In this document: positions 1 through 9,083 of the stretch, piece after piece
How the letters are laid out: the number at the start of each line of letters is the position of its first letter
Position numbering within the stretch: the first letter of the stretch is position 1
Origin: Sinorhizobium alkalisoli
GTDB lineage: Bacteria > Pseudomonadota > Alphaproteobacteria > Rhizobiales > Rhizobiaceae
Direction: 5' to 3'
Assembly (NCBI RefSeq): GCF_008932245.1
Contig: NZ_CP034911.1
Location: 124,001 to 188,000, forward strand
DNA: 64,000 nt
Made by a program: the position numbers and the translations under genes
The notes under the pieces: model-generated
The model's database searches: none
Told to the model about the DNA's origin: nothing
The model's input: only the letters and a program-made list of their open reading frames with translations

Positions 1-7
1 AGGGTCA

Positions 8-1198
8 TCACGCATCCCACTTTGCCGGCAGCACGTTCACGCCGCGGAAGCGCCAGCCCTTGGCCTTCACTTCCTGCTCGGGGTCAAGGCGCAGGTTCGG
101 CAATTGCCTGAACGCCTCTTCGAGCGCGATCTCGCCCATGGCGCGCGACAGGAAATGCCCCGAACAGAAATGCGGACGGAAGCCGAAGGAGACGTGCTGC
201 TTCTTCTTGCGCAACATGTCGAACTGATCCGCATTCTCGAAGCGCGCTTCGTCGCGGTTTGCGGACCCCATGACGATGGCTACGGAGGACCCCGCCGGGA
301 TGACGGTGCTGGCGATCTCGAAATCCTGCGCGGCCACACGGGGCGTCACCCCGATCGGCGCGATCCAGCGCAGCCCCTCGTCGAAAGCCTTCAGCGCGTG
401 AGCCGACGGATCTTCCGCCATGACCTTCGCCTGTTCCGGGTTCGACAGTAACCCGGCGCAGGCGTTTGCGGCCGCATGGCCAGGTTCCTGCAGGCCGCCC
501 AGGATGATGACGCGCATGGTCGGCGAAATCTCCTTAAGGCTGCGCGCCTTGCCCTCGGGCATGCCGCCATGCATGACGTGGCTCATCAGCGTGTGGTTGG
601 GCTTCGAAAGCGCTGCGTCATAAAGTGCGCCCAGCTGGTTGTCGATATCGGCGAGAGCGGCGTCGAGCCGGTCCCAGACCGCCTGGTCGTTGGAAACATT
701 CTGGAGACCCAGCGCCATCGCGTGGAACCACTCGACCAGATTGTCGTTCGAGGTTTCCGTCAGGCCGATCACGTCGCCGATACAGCGCACCGAGATCGGC
801 TCGAAAAGCTCGGTCGTCAGATTTGCCGCGCCCTTCGGTCTGATCTCATCGATAAACCGCTGCACCACCGGTCGGGTCAGGCGGTCGACATAGGAGCGCA
901 CGCGCTCCTGCGTCAGGTTGAGGTCGATGCCCTCGCGCAGGCAGGCATGCTCCTCCCCCGACATGGTCAGGACATTGGGCATGCCCATGACGCGCGCCTC
1001 CGGCCGATCCGGAGCGCCCGACGGTCCGAACACCCTGTCGTTCGCGCCGACCGTGCGGCAATCCTCATACCGTGTAACGAAATACTCGTTGGTCCCCGCG
1101 AAGAACGCGACCGGGGCCTCGCGGCGCAGTCGCGCGTAAACCGGGTAGGGATCATTGTACAGGTTCGCCCCTGTCAGGGCAGACGCATCACTTGCCAT
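8..1198 (-). CDS. cytochrome P450 monooxygenase
   Basis: Soluble class I bacterial P450 of 396 aa with no membrane anchor, so it depends on a ferredoxin and ferredoxin reductase; both are encoded at 6.0-7.6 kb. The haem loop FGFRPHFCSGH carries the Cys ligand near residue 345, and the K-helix ExxR is EGLR near 274-277. The I-helix reads GGLQEPGH (about 234-241), so the usual acid-Thr pair is Glu-Pro. I chose the ATG at 1198, preceded by GGGAGG, over a GTG two codons earlier. A TetR-type dyad lies at 1289-1304. The ADH gene is divergent. The substrate cannot be named; the linked formaldehyde dehydrogenase suggests demethylation, which is inference. Confidence 0.93.
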   Translation of the reverse strand: MASDASALTGANLYNDPYPVYARLRREAPVAFFAGTNEYFVTRYEDCRTVGANDRVFGPSGAPDRPEARVMGMPNVLTMSGEEHACLREGIDLNLTQERVRSYVDRLTRPVVQRFIDEIRPKGAANLTTELFEPISVRCIGDVIGLTETSNDNLVEWFHAMALGLQNVSNDQAVWDRLDAALADIDNQLGALYDAALSKPNHTLMSHVMHGGMPEGKARSLKEISPTMRVIILGGLQEPGHAAANACAGLLSNPEQAKVMAEDPSAHALKAFDEGLRWIAPIGVTPRVAAQDFEIASTVIPAGSSVAIVMGSANRDEARFENADQFDMLRKKKQHVSFGFRPHFCSGHFLSRAMGEIALEEAFRQLPNLRLDPEQEVKAKGWRFRGVNVLPAKWDA

Positions 1199-1270
1199 TT
1201 CCACCTCCCACGCAAACCTTCCGGCATCGGTGCCGCTCTCGGCACCACTCCTTCCGCCATCAGGATTTCA

Positions 1271-1304
1271 CATACCATTTGGACTTCAAATACCTTTTAG
1301 TATG
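1271..1304 (-). promoter_or_regulatory. TetR-type operator upstream of the P450 gene
   Basis: The dyad AATACC-TTTT-AGTATG at 1289-1304 matches the locus consensus nATACY-N4-RGTATn. Exactly 18 bp away (1271-1286) sits a second copy, CATACC-ATTT-GGACTT, with only its left half conserved. The site lies about 75-105 bp upstream of the P450 start, in the divergent P450/ADH promoter region. Confidence 0.65.
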
Positions 1305-1408
1305 TGAATGCGTCGTGTGTCAATGCATGATTGCGAATGCGCTATGGTGAAGGCGCTCAGCGGCAAACCTTCGACAGGAACTGAAAGTCGCGCAGCCTTG
1401 CGTCTTTG

Positions 1409-1442
1409 GATACTCAATGGTATTAGAACACTGTCTAGTATT
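1409..1442 (+). promoter_or_regulatory. TetR-type tandem operator upstream of the ADH gene
   Basis: Two dyads lie 18 bp apart: GATACT-CAAT-GGTATT (1409-1424, both halves conserved) and AACACT-GTCT-AGTATT (1427-1442, one mismatch). They end 39 bp before the ATG of the ADH gene, where a repressor would block RNA polymerase. Confidence 0.68.
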
Positions 1443-1481
1443 TCAATCGGTGTCTGAACCAGTTGCAAGTGGGAGGAAATC

Positions 1482-2591
1482 ATGACGCAGACCATGCGTG
1501 CCGCACGGCTACATGCCGTCGGTGAGCCGATGAGAATAGATCAGGTGGAGCGGCCGGTTGCCTCAGGCACCGATATCGTCGTTGAAGTCAAGGCCTGCGG
1601 AATGGTGCCAAACCTCGGCAATGTCCTTGCAAATTGGGAGACTTGGTATCCGCAGATGCCATTGCCGCCACGGCCGGCAATCCACGGGCTCGACCCTTCC
1701 GGGATCGTTCATCAGGTCGGCGAGCAGGTCGTGTCACTCAAGCCCGGGGACCGCGTCTATATCAATCCGGGGCGTTACTGCGGCGCTTGCCACGCATGCT
1801 CGTCGGGCCATCCGCAGGCATGCCAGCATTGGACGCTGGGCGGATATTTCGGCTACAATCCGAAAAGCCTGGAGATGTTCAAGCGATACCCCTATGGCGG
1901 GTTCTGCGAATACATGCTGGCGCCGCAGGCACAGGTCATCAAAATTCCCGACAATATGTCGTTTGTGCAGGGATCGCGGATGGGATACCTCGGCACGTCC
2001 TATGCGGCCTTGAAGAAATGCGGGCCGCTTGTGGGCCGTTCCCTGATCATCAACGGCGCCACCGGAACGCTCGGCGTGGGCGCGACGATCTTTGCCTTGG
2101 CGATGGGCATCGGCAAGATATATGCCGTCGCTCGTGGTGACGAATTGCTTGCCCGCCTGAAAGCTATAGCACCGGATCGGATCGAAACCTTCTCAAACCG
2201 GACCGGATCGAGCGCGGAGTTCGTCAAAGCCCGAACCAGCGGCGTCGGTGCTGACCTGATGCTCGACACTCTCGGCGCCAAGGCTCCGCTCGAATCCATG
2301 CTCGACGCGATGAAGGGCGTTCGAAGAGGCGGTCGGATCGTCAATATCGGCGGCACGGCCGGCGATTTGCCCGTCGACGTGAAGTGGTGGATGGATGAGC
2401 AGATGGAACTGATCGGCTCGGTCTGGTTCACCGCCGCCGAGGCCATGGAGATAGCGGCCATGGTGGAAAGCAAGGTCATCGATCTCTCTATCATGGAGCC
2501 GATGGTCTGGCCGCTGGAGGCAATCAACGAAGCGATTTCCGGTGTCACTAAGGGCGACGGCGGATTCACCTATTACGCGGTCGCCATCTAG
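1482..2591 (+). CDS. zinc-dependent alcohol dehydrogenase family protein
   Basis: Medium-chain dehydrogenase/reductase of 369 aa. The structural-zinc lobe shows the four-Cys cluster (CGACHACSSGHPQAC, about residues 98-112). The nucleotide-binding Rossmann segment reads INGATGTLGVGA near 190. The catalytic-zinc region is atypical (KACGMVPNLGN), so the metal ligands may differ from classic ADH. The ATG is preceded by GGGAGGAAATC. The gene is divergent from the P450 gene and has a tandem TetR-type operator and a strong terminator behind it. It probably oxidises an alcohol intermediate of the same pathway; the substrate is unknown. Confidence 0.85.
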   Translation: MTQTMRAARLHAVGEPMRIDQVERPVASGTDIVVEVKACGMVPNLGNVLANWETWYPQMPLPPRPAIHGLDPSGIVHQVGEQVVSLKPGDRVYINPGRYCGACHACSSGHPQACQHWTLGGYFGYNPKSLEMFKRYPYGGFCEYMLAPQAQVIKIPDNMSFVQGSRMGYLGTSYAALKKCGPLVGRSLIINGATGTLGVGATIFALAMGIGKIYAVARGDELLARLKAIAPDRIETFSNRTGSSAEFVKARTSGVGADLMLDTLGAKAPLESMLDAMKGVRRGGRIVNIGGTAGDLPVDVKWWMDEQMELIGSVWFTAAEAMEIAAMVESKVIDLSIMEPMVWPLEAINEAISGVTKGDGGFTYYAVAI

Positions 2592-2636
2592 CGCGCCGAG
2601 CTGCCTGACGGAAAACCAATCTCAGCCATGGCACAA

Positions 2637-2673
2637 CGAAAGACCCGCCCGGTGCTCCCGGGCGGGTCTTTCG
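2637..2673 (+). terminator. Rho-independent terminator after the ADH gene
   Basis: A perfect 16-bp stem (CGAAAGACCCGCCCGG paired with its complement) with a 5-nt loop lies 46 bp after the ADH stop. The A- and T-rich ends of the stem allow termination in either direction. The stretch 2674-2903 between here and the pnt terminator holds no gene I can support. Confidence 0.8.
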
Positions 2674-2903
2674 TTTGACGGAAGCATCGAAGCCGGTGCC
2701 AGGCTGGCACGCCCCCGTGGGTCTCGGCACGCGGCCAGCCTAAGCCGTGCGGTGAGGCTGGCCGGCATGCCGAGCCGAACTCCGAGCGCCGCGGGGCATT
2801 TTGTCGTTGGTCCCCCTTCGCGAGACGATCGATCACCCGCAATCGGAGCCGAAGGAACCCTTGGGCTTGAGCACTGTTGTCGCCGGTCAGAACGGAGAAG
2901 GAC

Positions 2904-2936
2904 AAAAAATGCCCGACCACCTGCGGTGACCGGGCA
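2904..2936 (-). terminator. terminator of the pnt operon
   Basis: Read on the minus strand, an imperfect GC stem (TGCCCGGTCACC with GGTGGTCGGGCA, two central mismatches) is followed by six T residues. It lies about 55 bp after the pntB stop. Confidence 0.65.
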
Positions 2937-2991
2937 AGTTGGCGGGAAGAAGCCTCGACTCCGACAGAGTTCCGGGGCCTTGCGTTGCGCC

Positions 2992-4392
2992 TCAGTGGTT
3001 GATCGCCTTGACGATCTCCTCGGTGACCTTCTTGGCGTCGCCGAGCAGCATCATCGTGCCGTCCTTATAGAACAGCGTGTTGTCGATGCCGGCATAGCCG
3101 GAGCCGAGCGAGCGCTTGACGAACAGGCAGGTCTTGGCCTTGTCGACGTCAAGGATCGGCATGCCGTAGATCGGCGAGGTCTTGTCGTCGCGCGCCGCCG
3201 GGTTGGTGACGTCGTTGGCGCCGATCACGTAGGCGACGTCGGCCTGGGCGAACTCCGAGTTGATGTCCTCGAGCTCGAACACCTCGTCATAGGGGACGTT
3301 CGCCTCGGCCAAGAGCACGTTCATGTGGCCGGGCATGCGGCCGGCGACCGGGTGGATGGCGTATTTGACCTCGACGCCGGCCGCCTTCAGCTGGTCGCCC
3401 ATTTCACGCAGCGCATGCTGGGCCTGCGCCACCGCCATGCCGTAGCCCGGCACGATGATCACCTTCGAGGCGTTCGCCATCAGGAAGGCGGCGTCGTCGG
3501 CCGAACCCTGCTTGACGGTCCGCTGCACGCCGTCGTCGCCGCCGGCTTGCGCCGTCTCGCCGCCGAAGCCGCCGAGGATCACCGAGACGAACGAGCGGTT
3601 CATGCCCTTGCACATGATGTAGGAGAGGATCGCACCGGACGAGCCGACCAGCGCCCCGGTGATGATCAGCGCCAGGTTGCCGAGCGTGAAGCCGATGCCG
3701 GCCGCCGCCCAGCCGGAATAGGAGTTGAGCATCGACACGACGACCGGCATGTCGGCGCCGCCGATCGGCACGATGATCAGCACGCCGAGCGCCAGCGACA
3801 GGGCAACGATCGCCCAGAAGTCGAAATGGCTTTCGGTCAGCGCCAGGCCGACGATGAAGAAGACGATCAGCGCCGCCAGCCCGAGATTGATCAGATGCCG
3901 GTAGGGCAAGAGGATCGGCTTGCCGGACATGCGGCCGTCGAGCTTCAGGAAGGCGATGATCGAACCGGTGAAGGTGATCGCGCCGATCGCCACGCCGAGC
4001 GCCATCTCGACGAGCGCCTGAGCGTGGATCTCTCCGATCGCGCCGATGCCGTAGGAGGACGGCGCATAGAGGGCGCCGGCGGCGACCAGCACGGCGGCCA
4101 GCCCGACCAGCGAATGGAAACCGGCGACGAGTTGAGGCATCGCCGTCATCGGGATGCGCTTGGCGATATAGGCGCCGGCGCCGCCGCCGAGCGCCAGGCC
4201 GGCGACGATCAGCAGGAAGCCGCCGATCGACGGCAGCGCCAGGAGCAGCGTCGTGACGATGGCGATGCCCATGCCGATCATGCCGTAGGCATTGCCCTTG
4301 CGGCTGGTGGTCGGATGCGACAGGCCGCGGAGCGCCATGATGAACAGGACGCCGGAGACGAGATAGAGGAAGGCTGCGAAGTTAGCGTTCAT
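2992..4392 (-). CDS. pntB: NAD(P) transhydrogenase subunit beta
   Basis: Membrane subunit PntB, 466 aa. The N-terminal 260 residues are hydrophobic helices forming half of the proton channel. The C-terminal domain III (about 285-466) binds NADP(H) and contains the VPGYGMAVAQAQH segment and the family-typical ...HPVAGRMPGHMNVLLAEA region. The enzyme couples inward proton flow to hydride transfer from NADH to NADP+. It is the last gene of a three-subunit set (pntAA, pntAB, pntB) spaced like one operon with the upstream ferredoxin and reductase genes. Confidence 0.96.
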   Translation of the reverse strand: MNANFAAFLYLVSGVLFIMALRGLSHPTTSRKGNAYGMIGMGIAIVTTLLLALPSIGGFLLIVAGLALGGGAGAYIAKRIPMTAMPQLVAGFHSLVGLAAVLVAAGALYAPSSYGIGAIGEIHAQALVEMALGVAIGAITFTGSIIAFLKLDGRMSGKPILLPYRHLINLGLAALIVFFIVGLALTESHFDFWAIVALSLALGVLIIVPIGGADMPVVVSMLNSYSGWAAAGIGFTLGNLALIITGALVGSSGAILSYIMCKGMNRSFVSVILGGFGGETAQAGGDDGVQRTVKQGSADDAAFLMANASKVIIVPGYGMAVAQAQHALREMGDQLKAAGVEVKYAIHPVAGRMPGHMNVLLAEANVPYDEVFELEDINSEFAQADVAYVIGANDVTNPAARDDKTSPIYGMPILDVDKAKTCLFVKRSLGSGYAGIDNTLFYKDGTMMLLGDAKKVTEEIVKAINH

Positions 4393-4401
4393 CGGCCCGC
4401 C

Positions 4402-4815
4402 TCACTTGTCTTTTTTCTTGTACATGGCGAGCATGCGCTGGGTGACCAGGAAGCCGCCGAAGATGTTGACCGAGGCAAGCACCAGCGCGACGAAGCCGAA
4501 GCCGGTGGCAAGCCCCGAGGCGGAGATGCCGACCGCCAGCAGCGCCCCGACGACGATCACCGAGGAGATCGCGTTGGTCACCGCCATCAGCGGCGTGTGC
4601 AGGGCCGGCGTCACCGACCAGACGACGTAGTAGCCGACGAAGATCGCCAGCACGAAGATCGCCAGCCGGAAGACGAAGGGGTCGATCGCCCCGCCGGTGG
4701 CGCCATGCGCCATCGCACCGGCCGCATCCGGCACGTATTCGGCCGCCGTCCTGACCGCCTCGACCGCCCGTTCGAGATCGGTCAGCGCCTTGTCCAGAAG
4801 TTCGTTCGCTATCAC
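4402..4815 (-). CDS. pntAB: NAD(P) transhydrogenase subunit alpha part 2
   Basis: A 137-aa membrane protein with three predicted helices in its C-terminal 90 residues ([18 protein letters not shown], then [14 protein letters not shown] and [16 protein letters not shown]). It ends with the conserved MLAMYKKK tail. This is the split-gene form of the membrane part of the alpha subunit, normal in alphaproteobacteria. Its start overlaps the stop of pntAA by ATGA (4812-4815), which indicates translational coupling. It ends 10 bp before pntB. Confidence 0.95.
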   Translation of the reverse strand: MIANELLDKALTDLERAVEAVRTAAEYVPDAAGAMAHGATGGAIDPFVFRLAIFVLAIFVGYYVVWSVTPALHTPLMAVTNAISSVIVVGALLAVGISASGLATGFGFVALVLASVNIFGGFLVTQRMLAMYKKKDK

Positions 4816-5966
4816 TTGTCTCCCCCATTCGCGCCGCCGAAGGCCGGATGCACCACGGCGCCGCCGTGGGTCAGCGCCGTCGCCTTGGCGAGCTCATCCT
4901 CCATGTTGACCGCCAGGGCCTTCGTCTCCTTCGAGACCATCGTCTCCAGGAAGGTGACGAGGTTCTTGGCGTAGAGCAGCGAGGCGGAGGCGGCGATGCG
5001 GCCCGGCACGTTGAGGTGGCCGACGACCTTGACGCCGCCAAGCTCGACGACCTTGCCGGCTTCGGCGCCTTCGACATTGCCGCCGCGTTCGACGGCGAGG
5101 TCGACGACGACCGAGCCCGGCTTCATCGCGTCGAGCATGGCGCGGGTGACGAGCCGCGGCGCCGGCCGGCCGGGGATCAGCGCCGTGGTGATGACGATGT
5201 CCTGCTTGGCGATATGCTCGGCGACGAGCGCCGCCTGCTTGACCTGGTAATCCCTCGACATTTCCTTGGCATAGCCGCCGGCCGTCTCGGCCGCCTTGAA
5301 CTCCTCGTCCTCGACGGCGATGAACTTGGCGCCGAGCGAGGCGACCTGCTCTTTTGCCGCGGGGCGCACGTCGGTGGCCGACACCATGGCGCCGAGGCGC
5401 CGCGCCGTGGCAATCGCCTGCAACCCGGCGACGCCGGCGCCCATGATGAACACCTTGGCCGCCGGCACCGTGCCGGCCGCCGTCATCATCATCGGCAGGG
5501 CCCGGTCGTATTCGTGGGCCGCGTCGATCACTGCCTGGTAGCCGGCAAGGTTCGCCTGGCTGGACAGCACGTCCATCGACTGGGCCCGGGTGATGCGCGG
5601 CATCAGTTCCATGGCGAAGGCGGTCAGCCCGGCCGCCGCCATCGCGGCGATCGCCGCGTCGTTGCCGTAGGGGTCCATGATGGCGATGACGATCGCCCCG
5701 GACCGGTAGCCGCCGATCTCCTCAGCCGTCGGCCGCCGCACCTTGAGGATGACGTCGGCGCTCTTCGCATCGGCAGCCGTGCCGATCCGCGCCCCGGCTT
5801 TCTCGAACTCGGCATCCGGCACCCGCGACCCGAGGCCGGCACCGGCCTCGACGACCACGTCGAGACCGAGCCCCTTCAGGTTCTTGACGCTTTCGACGGA
5901 ACCGGCGACGCGCGGCTCGTCGGGACTGTTTTCCCGTGCTATGTACACACTCACACTCACCGTCAC
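4812..5966 (-). CDS. pntAA: NAD(P) transhydrogenase subunit alpha part 1
   Basis: Soluble NAD(H)-binding domain I, 384 aa, alanine-dehydrogenase-like fold. The family landmarks [19 protein letters not shown], the Rossmann loop [20 protein letters not shown] and the [14 protein letters not shown] segment are all present. The listed start is a GTG very close to GGAGGAAG; a GTG two codons later has better spacing. The gene follows the ferredoxin gene by 54 bp. Cotranscription with the P450 redox partners suggests it supplies NADPH to the pathway, which is inference. Confidence 0.95.
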   Translation of the reverse strand: MTVSVSVYIARENSPDEPRVAGSVESVKNLKGLGLDVVVEAGAGLGSRVPDAEFEKAGARIGTAADAKSADVILKVRRPTAEEIGGYRSGAIVIAIMDPYGNDAAIAAMAAAGLTAFAMELMPRITRAQSMDVLSSQANLAGYQAVIDAAHEYDRALPMMMTAAGTVPAAKVFIMGAGVAGLQAIATARRLGAMVSATDVRPAAKEQVASLGAKFIAVEDEEFKAAETAGGYAKEMSRDYQVKQAALVAEHIAKQDIVITTALIPGRPAPRLVTRAMLDAMKPGSVVVDLAVERGGNVEGAEAGKVVELGGVKVVGHLNVPGRIAASASLLYAKNLVTFLETMVSKETKALAVNMEDELAKATALTHGGAVVHPAFGGANGGDK

Positions 5967-6020
5967 CTTCCTCCGGCCGGTTCTCGATCACTGACGTCGA
6001 AGCAATTGTTCGCGCGGCCC

Positions 6021-6338
6021 TCAGTCTTCTGGGGCCAGCGTCACGATCATGCCCTTCAGCTCCGGCGCAAACCGGATTTGGCACGAAAGCCGCGACTGCG
6101 GCCGGCGATGGTCGGAGCTGTCGAGCAAATCGTCTTCGTCGACGGAGAGTGCCGGCAGGTGCTCCTGGAAGTCGTCGTCGACATAAACGTGACAGGTGGC
6201 ACAGGAACAGCAGCCGCCGCATAGGGCGAGCAGTTCGTCGACCCCCGCGTCACGAATATGCTCCATGACCGAGATCCCTTCGCGCCCCTCTACGGGCACG
6301 ACCTGTCCATTTCGCGAGATTACCGTGAAGTTCGACAT
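6021..6338 (-). CDS. [2Fe-2S] ferredoxin, putidaredoxin/adrenodoxin type
   Basis: A 105-aa electron carrier. The four cluster ligands follow the vertebrate-type spacing C40-x5-C46-x2-C49-x36-C86 (within [11 protein letters not shown] and RLSCQ). I start at the ATG of MSNFTV because GGAGG lies seven bases upstream; an ATG four codons earlier overlaps that Shine-Dalgarno. Between ferredoxin reductase and pntAA on the same strand, it is the likely direct electron donor to the P450 at 8-1198. Confidence 0.95.
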   Translation of the reverse strand: MSNFTVISRNGQVVPVEGREGISVMEHIRDAGVDELLALCGGCCSCATCHVYVDDDFQEHLPALSVDEDDLLDSSDHRRPQSRLSCQIRFAPELKGMIVTLAPED

Positions 6339-6365
6339 TTTTTCCTCCATATCCCCTGCGCGCCC

Positions 6366-7580
6366 TCACGCGGCGGCCAGCGACTTCAATCTGACGCTGC
6401 TGTTTGCAAGGACTTCCGGGCTGATGCGCGCGGCCCTTTCGACAAGCATCCGGCCCTCGACGTAATCCCTGACGCAATTGATGCAGTCCAGGGCGACTAC
6501 CGCTCCCTCGCGGAGATAGACGATGCTGAAGCTGCGGGTGCTGGGATCGCCTCTGACAACCGTCCCATCGAAACCGGCCGAAAGGCCGACGGTTTGAAGC
6601 CGGAGGTCATATTGGTTCGACCAGAACCAGGGTGTCGCCCTGTAGGGCGTCGGTTCACCGCAAAGCGTCTTTGCCACGGCCGTCGCCTGATCGTGGGCGT
6701 TCTGGACGGACTCTATCCTGAGGCCGTGGGCGCTCTTCACCCTGGCGCAGTCGCCGATCGCGAAGACGTCCGGCAGGCTCGTCCGGCAATGGTCGTCGAT
6801 ATCGACGCCGTTTCCTCCTGCCGCCCCGGCCTCGATCAGAGGCTCGACGCAGGGCAGGATGCCGATGCCGACGATGGCGATATCCGCATCGATCGTTTCA
6901 CCATCCGTCAGCGACACGCCGGTCAGCCGCCCCTCGCTGCCGACGAAGCTCTCGATGCCGGCCTTGAGGCGGATCTCGACGCCGTGGTCGCGATGTTCCC
7001 GCTCATAGAATCGCGACAGCGGCTCTGCGGCGACGCGAGCAAGCACGCGGTCCATCGCTTCGACCACCGTCACCGCCTTTCCAAGCTTGATCAGCGCAGC
7101 TGCGGCCTCGAGCCCGATGTATCCGCCGCCGACGACGACCACCCGTTCTGCCCTGCCAAGGTCTTCGACTAGCCGGTCCACATCCGAGCGGGTCCTGATC
7201 GTGTGGATGCCCTGGAGATCGTGCCCCGGGCAGGCCAAGCGGCGGGGACGCCCACCGGCCGACCAGACGAGATGGCCGTAGCTGAAGGTCTGACCGTCGG
7301 CACAACGGACTTGCTTCCCGTGGGCGTCGACGCTGAGGACTTCGTGGCCGAGCAGCAGGTCGATGTTGCGCGCCGCCCAGAACTCCGCCGGTCGGATCAG
7401 AATACGTTCGAAACCTTTGTCCCCGAGGAGATAATCCTTGGACAGGGGCGGGCGTTCATAGGGCGGATCCCGGTCCTCGCTGAGGAGGCCGATCGACCCT
7501 TGGAAGCCGTGCTGACGAAGCGATGTCGCGGCCTGGGCGCCGCCGTGTCCAGTTCCGACGATAAGGCAATCGTAATGCAT
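6366..7580 (-). CDS. FAD-dependent NAD(P)H:ferredoxin reductase
   Basis: A 404-aa putidaredoxin-reductase-type flavoprotein. The N-terminal FAD dinucleotide motif is VGTGHGGAQAA. The NAD(P)H motif VVVGGGYIGLEAAA lies near residue 150 and the second FAD motif DVFAIGDCA near 270. The start at 7580 (MHYDCLIVG) follows GGAGGAGGG; the open frame extends 53 codons upstream but that part is non-homologous. It passes electrons from NAD(P)H to the adjacent ferredoxin, completing a class I P450 system. Confidence 0.95.
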   Translation of the reverse strand: MHYDCLIVGTGHGGAQAATSLRQHGFQGSIGLLSEDRDPPYERPPLSKDYLLGDKGFERILIRPAEFWAARNIDLLLGHEVLSVDAHGKQVRCADGQTFSYGHLVWSAGGRPRRLACPGHDLQGIHTIRTRSDVDRLVEDLGRAERVVVVGGGYIGLEAAAALIKLGKAVTVVEAMDRVLARVAAEPLSRFYEREHRDHGVEIRLKAGIESFVGSEGRLTGVSLTDGETIDADIAIVGIGILPCVEPLIEAGAAGGNGVDIDDHCRTSLPDVFAIGDCARVKSAHGLRIESVQNAHDQATAVAKTLCGEPTPYRATPWFWSNQYDLRLQTVGLSAGFDGTVVRGDPSTRSFSIVYLREGAVVALDCINCVRDYVEGRMLVERAARISPEVLANSSVRLKSLAAA

Positions 7581-7654
7581 CGCGCCCTCCTCCGGCCGCG
7601 TGTATTGCACAGGTTCATGGTTTCCGGTTGGTCTTCCGCTCGAGCAGGCGAAGC

Positions 7655-8212
7655 TCAGGAGCGGGCCGCTCCGATCAGGACGAAGGCCATCGTGGCCGGC
7701 GACGTTCCCTTGTTCCGCCAGGCATGGCGCGTGCCGCACTGGATCGCGACATCGCCCTGCGTGAGATGCACCTCAGCTCCATCATCGAGCTCAAGCCAGA
7801 TCTCGCCGTCGAGCACGATGTCGTAGTCGATGGAGTCCGTCGTGTGCATGCCGGGATTTTCGCGCTCGAAGAGCTCTGCAAGCCCGGGCAGGTGCATGCG
7901 CTGCTCCGCATCGGCCGCGGCCGGATCGAAGGACGGGTCGGCCATCACCGAATCCGGCGGGAAACGAACGACCATCAGACGCGTCTCGCCGATCGCGGGC
8001 GTGATCACGATTCCGGGCAAAGCGGGGTCGGAACCGTCCACCGGCAGCTCCGCATGGGGCTGCGTCGCCCAGCAAACGGAGGTCATGAAACCCGGAATCG
8101 ATTCATGCAGATGCGCGTTGGGCACCGGACCGTCGCTGACGAAAATGGAGCGGCCGTCCCTGATGCCGGTAACGACCCGCCGCGGCAGGTCTGCTTTTTC
8201 GTCAATCGACAT
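7655..8212 (-). CDS. cupin domain protein
   Basis: 185 aa. The C-terminal third is a cupin barrel ([20 protein letters not shown], then [21 protein letters not shown]). It has the second cupin motif with G-D and His, but the first motif lacks the usual HxH pair, so metal binding is uncertain. The N-terminal half is a beta-rich extension. The start overlaps the end of the aldolase gene by 11 bp. Its role is unknown; it may be a small isomerase, hydrolase or ligand sensor for the pathway. Confidence 0.8.
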   Translation of the reverse strand: MSIDEKADLPRRVVTGIRDGRSIFVSDGPVPNAHLHESIPGFMTSVCWATQPHAELPVDGSDPALPGIVITPAIGETRLMVVRFPPDSVMADPSFDPAAADAEQRMHLPGLAELFERENPGMHTTDSIDYDIVLDGEIWLELDDGAEVHLTQGDVAIQCGTRHAWRNKGTSPATMAFVLIGAARS

Positions 8213-8876
8213 AAACGAGACCCTCTTCAAGCAGCTTCGCCCGCATGCCGTTGACATCGAGGCTGAGCTCGCCCGCTGCATAGCGCTGGCGCTTCTCCTC
8301 CTCCATCCGCTCGCGCTGCCGCCCCTTTTCGAGGACCCTTGCCGCATTCCCGGCCGGGACGACACATACGCCATCGTCATCGGCAATGATGACATCGCCG
8401 GGATTGACGAGGCAGCCGGCACAGACGATCGGAATCTGAACATTGGCCAAGGTCTCCTTTACGGTGCCCTGGGCGAAAATCGATTTCGACCAGACCGGGA
8501 ATTGCATTTCAGTAAGCGTCGCGACGTCGCGAGCGCCGGCGTCGATGACAAGCCCGCGGATGCCGAGCGCCTTGGCAGAGGTGGCGAGGAGATCACCGAA
8601 ATAGCCGTCGTCGCAGGGCGAGGTCGGCGAAACCACGAGTATGTCGCCGGGGCGAGCCTCACCGAGCGCCACATGGATCATCCAATTGTCGCCGGGGGCG
8701 ACCTCGCAGGTCAGCGCGTTGCCGGATATTTTCGCAGGTCGGTAGATGGGGCGCATATATGGAGCAAGCAGGCCCCTTCTGCCTTGCGCCTCATGAACGG
8801 TTGCAACACCGAGCTCGCCGAGACCGCGCACGATGGCGTCATCGGTTCGCACTATATTCCTCATCACCTTCGCCAT
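8202..8876 (-). CDS. LigK/RraA-type 4-carboxy-4-hydroxy-2-oxoadipate aldolase
   Basis: 224 aa of the RraA/HMG-CHA aldolase fold. The catalytic signature [11 protein letters not shown] (G-x3-D-x3-RD) is intact, and the substrate loop [17 protein letters not shown] is present. The start at 8876 (MAKVMRN) follows GGGAGGGG. Class II pyruvate aldolases of this group cleave 4-carboxy-4-hydroxy-2-oxoadipate in protocatechuate 4,5-cleavage and gallate pathways and also decarboxylate oxaloacetate. First gene of the aldolase-cupin-reductase-ferredoxin-pnt operon. A regulatory RraA role is less likely given the catabolic context. Confidence 0.85.
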   Translation of the reverse strand: MAKVMRNIVRTDDAIVRGLGELGVATVHEAQGRRGLLAPYMRPIYRPAKISGNALTCEVAPGDNWMIHVALGEARPGDILVVSPTSPCDDGYFGDLLATSAKALGIRGLVIDAGARDVATLTEMQFPVWSKSIFAQGTVKETLANVQIPIVCAGCLVNPGDVIIADDDGVCVVPAGNAARVLEKGRQRERMEEEKRQRYAAGELSLDVNGMRAKLLEEGLVYVD

Positions 8877-8952
8877 GACGCCCCTCCCGCGGCAAGCCAT
8901 CTCCGGCGACCCCACCCGAAAGAGCTTCAATCGGTCGCCATCACCATTTCAA

Positions 8953-9004
8953 GATACTATGTAGTATTCCAATTCCAGAAAGAATGTCAATACCAAATCG
9001 TATG
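8953..9004 (-). promoter_or_regulatory. two TetR-type operators upstream of the aldolase operon
   Basis: GATACT-ATGT-AGTATT (8953-8968) and AATACC-AAAT-CGTATG (8989-9004) match the locus dyad. They lie 36 bp apart, exactly twice the 18-bp spacing seen at other promoters, and 77-128 bp upstream of the first gene of the minus-strand operon. Confidence 0.68.
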
Positions 9005-9036
9005 ACAGCCCCCTTACAGACACCAGCATCAGACGC

Positions 9037-9060
9037 AAAAAGGGGCGCTGCTGCGCCCCT
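9037..9060 (-). terminator. Rho-independent terminator of the ABC transporter operon
   Basis: On the minus strand, a perfect 8-bp stem (AGGGGCGC/GCGCCCCT) with a 4-nt loop runs into a T tract. It lies 24 bp after the substrate-binding-protein stop. Confidence 0.8.
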
Positions 9061-9083
9061 TCAAAGTGACAGCCGTTCCCGGA

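Noticed and set aside
2542..4974. 810-codon plus-strand open frame opposite the pnt genes
   Set aside because: It is the antisense shadow of pntB/pntAB in GC-rich DNA: Arg/His/Asp-rich and low in hydrophobic residues, while the minus-strand genes carry complete transhydrogenase motifs.
4848..6224. 458-codon plus-strand frame opposite pntAA and ferredoxin
   Set aside because: Antisense shadow: its composition is dominated by Arg, Asp and Gly and the opposite strand is clearly coding.
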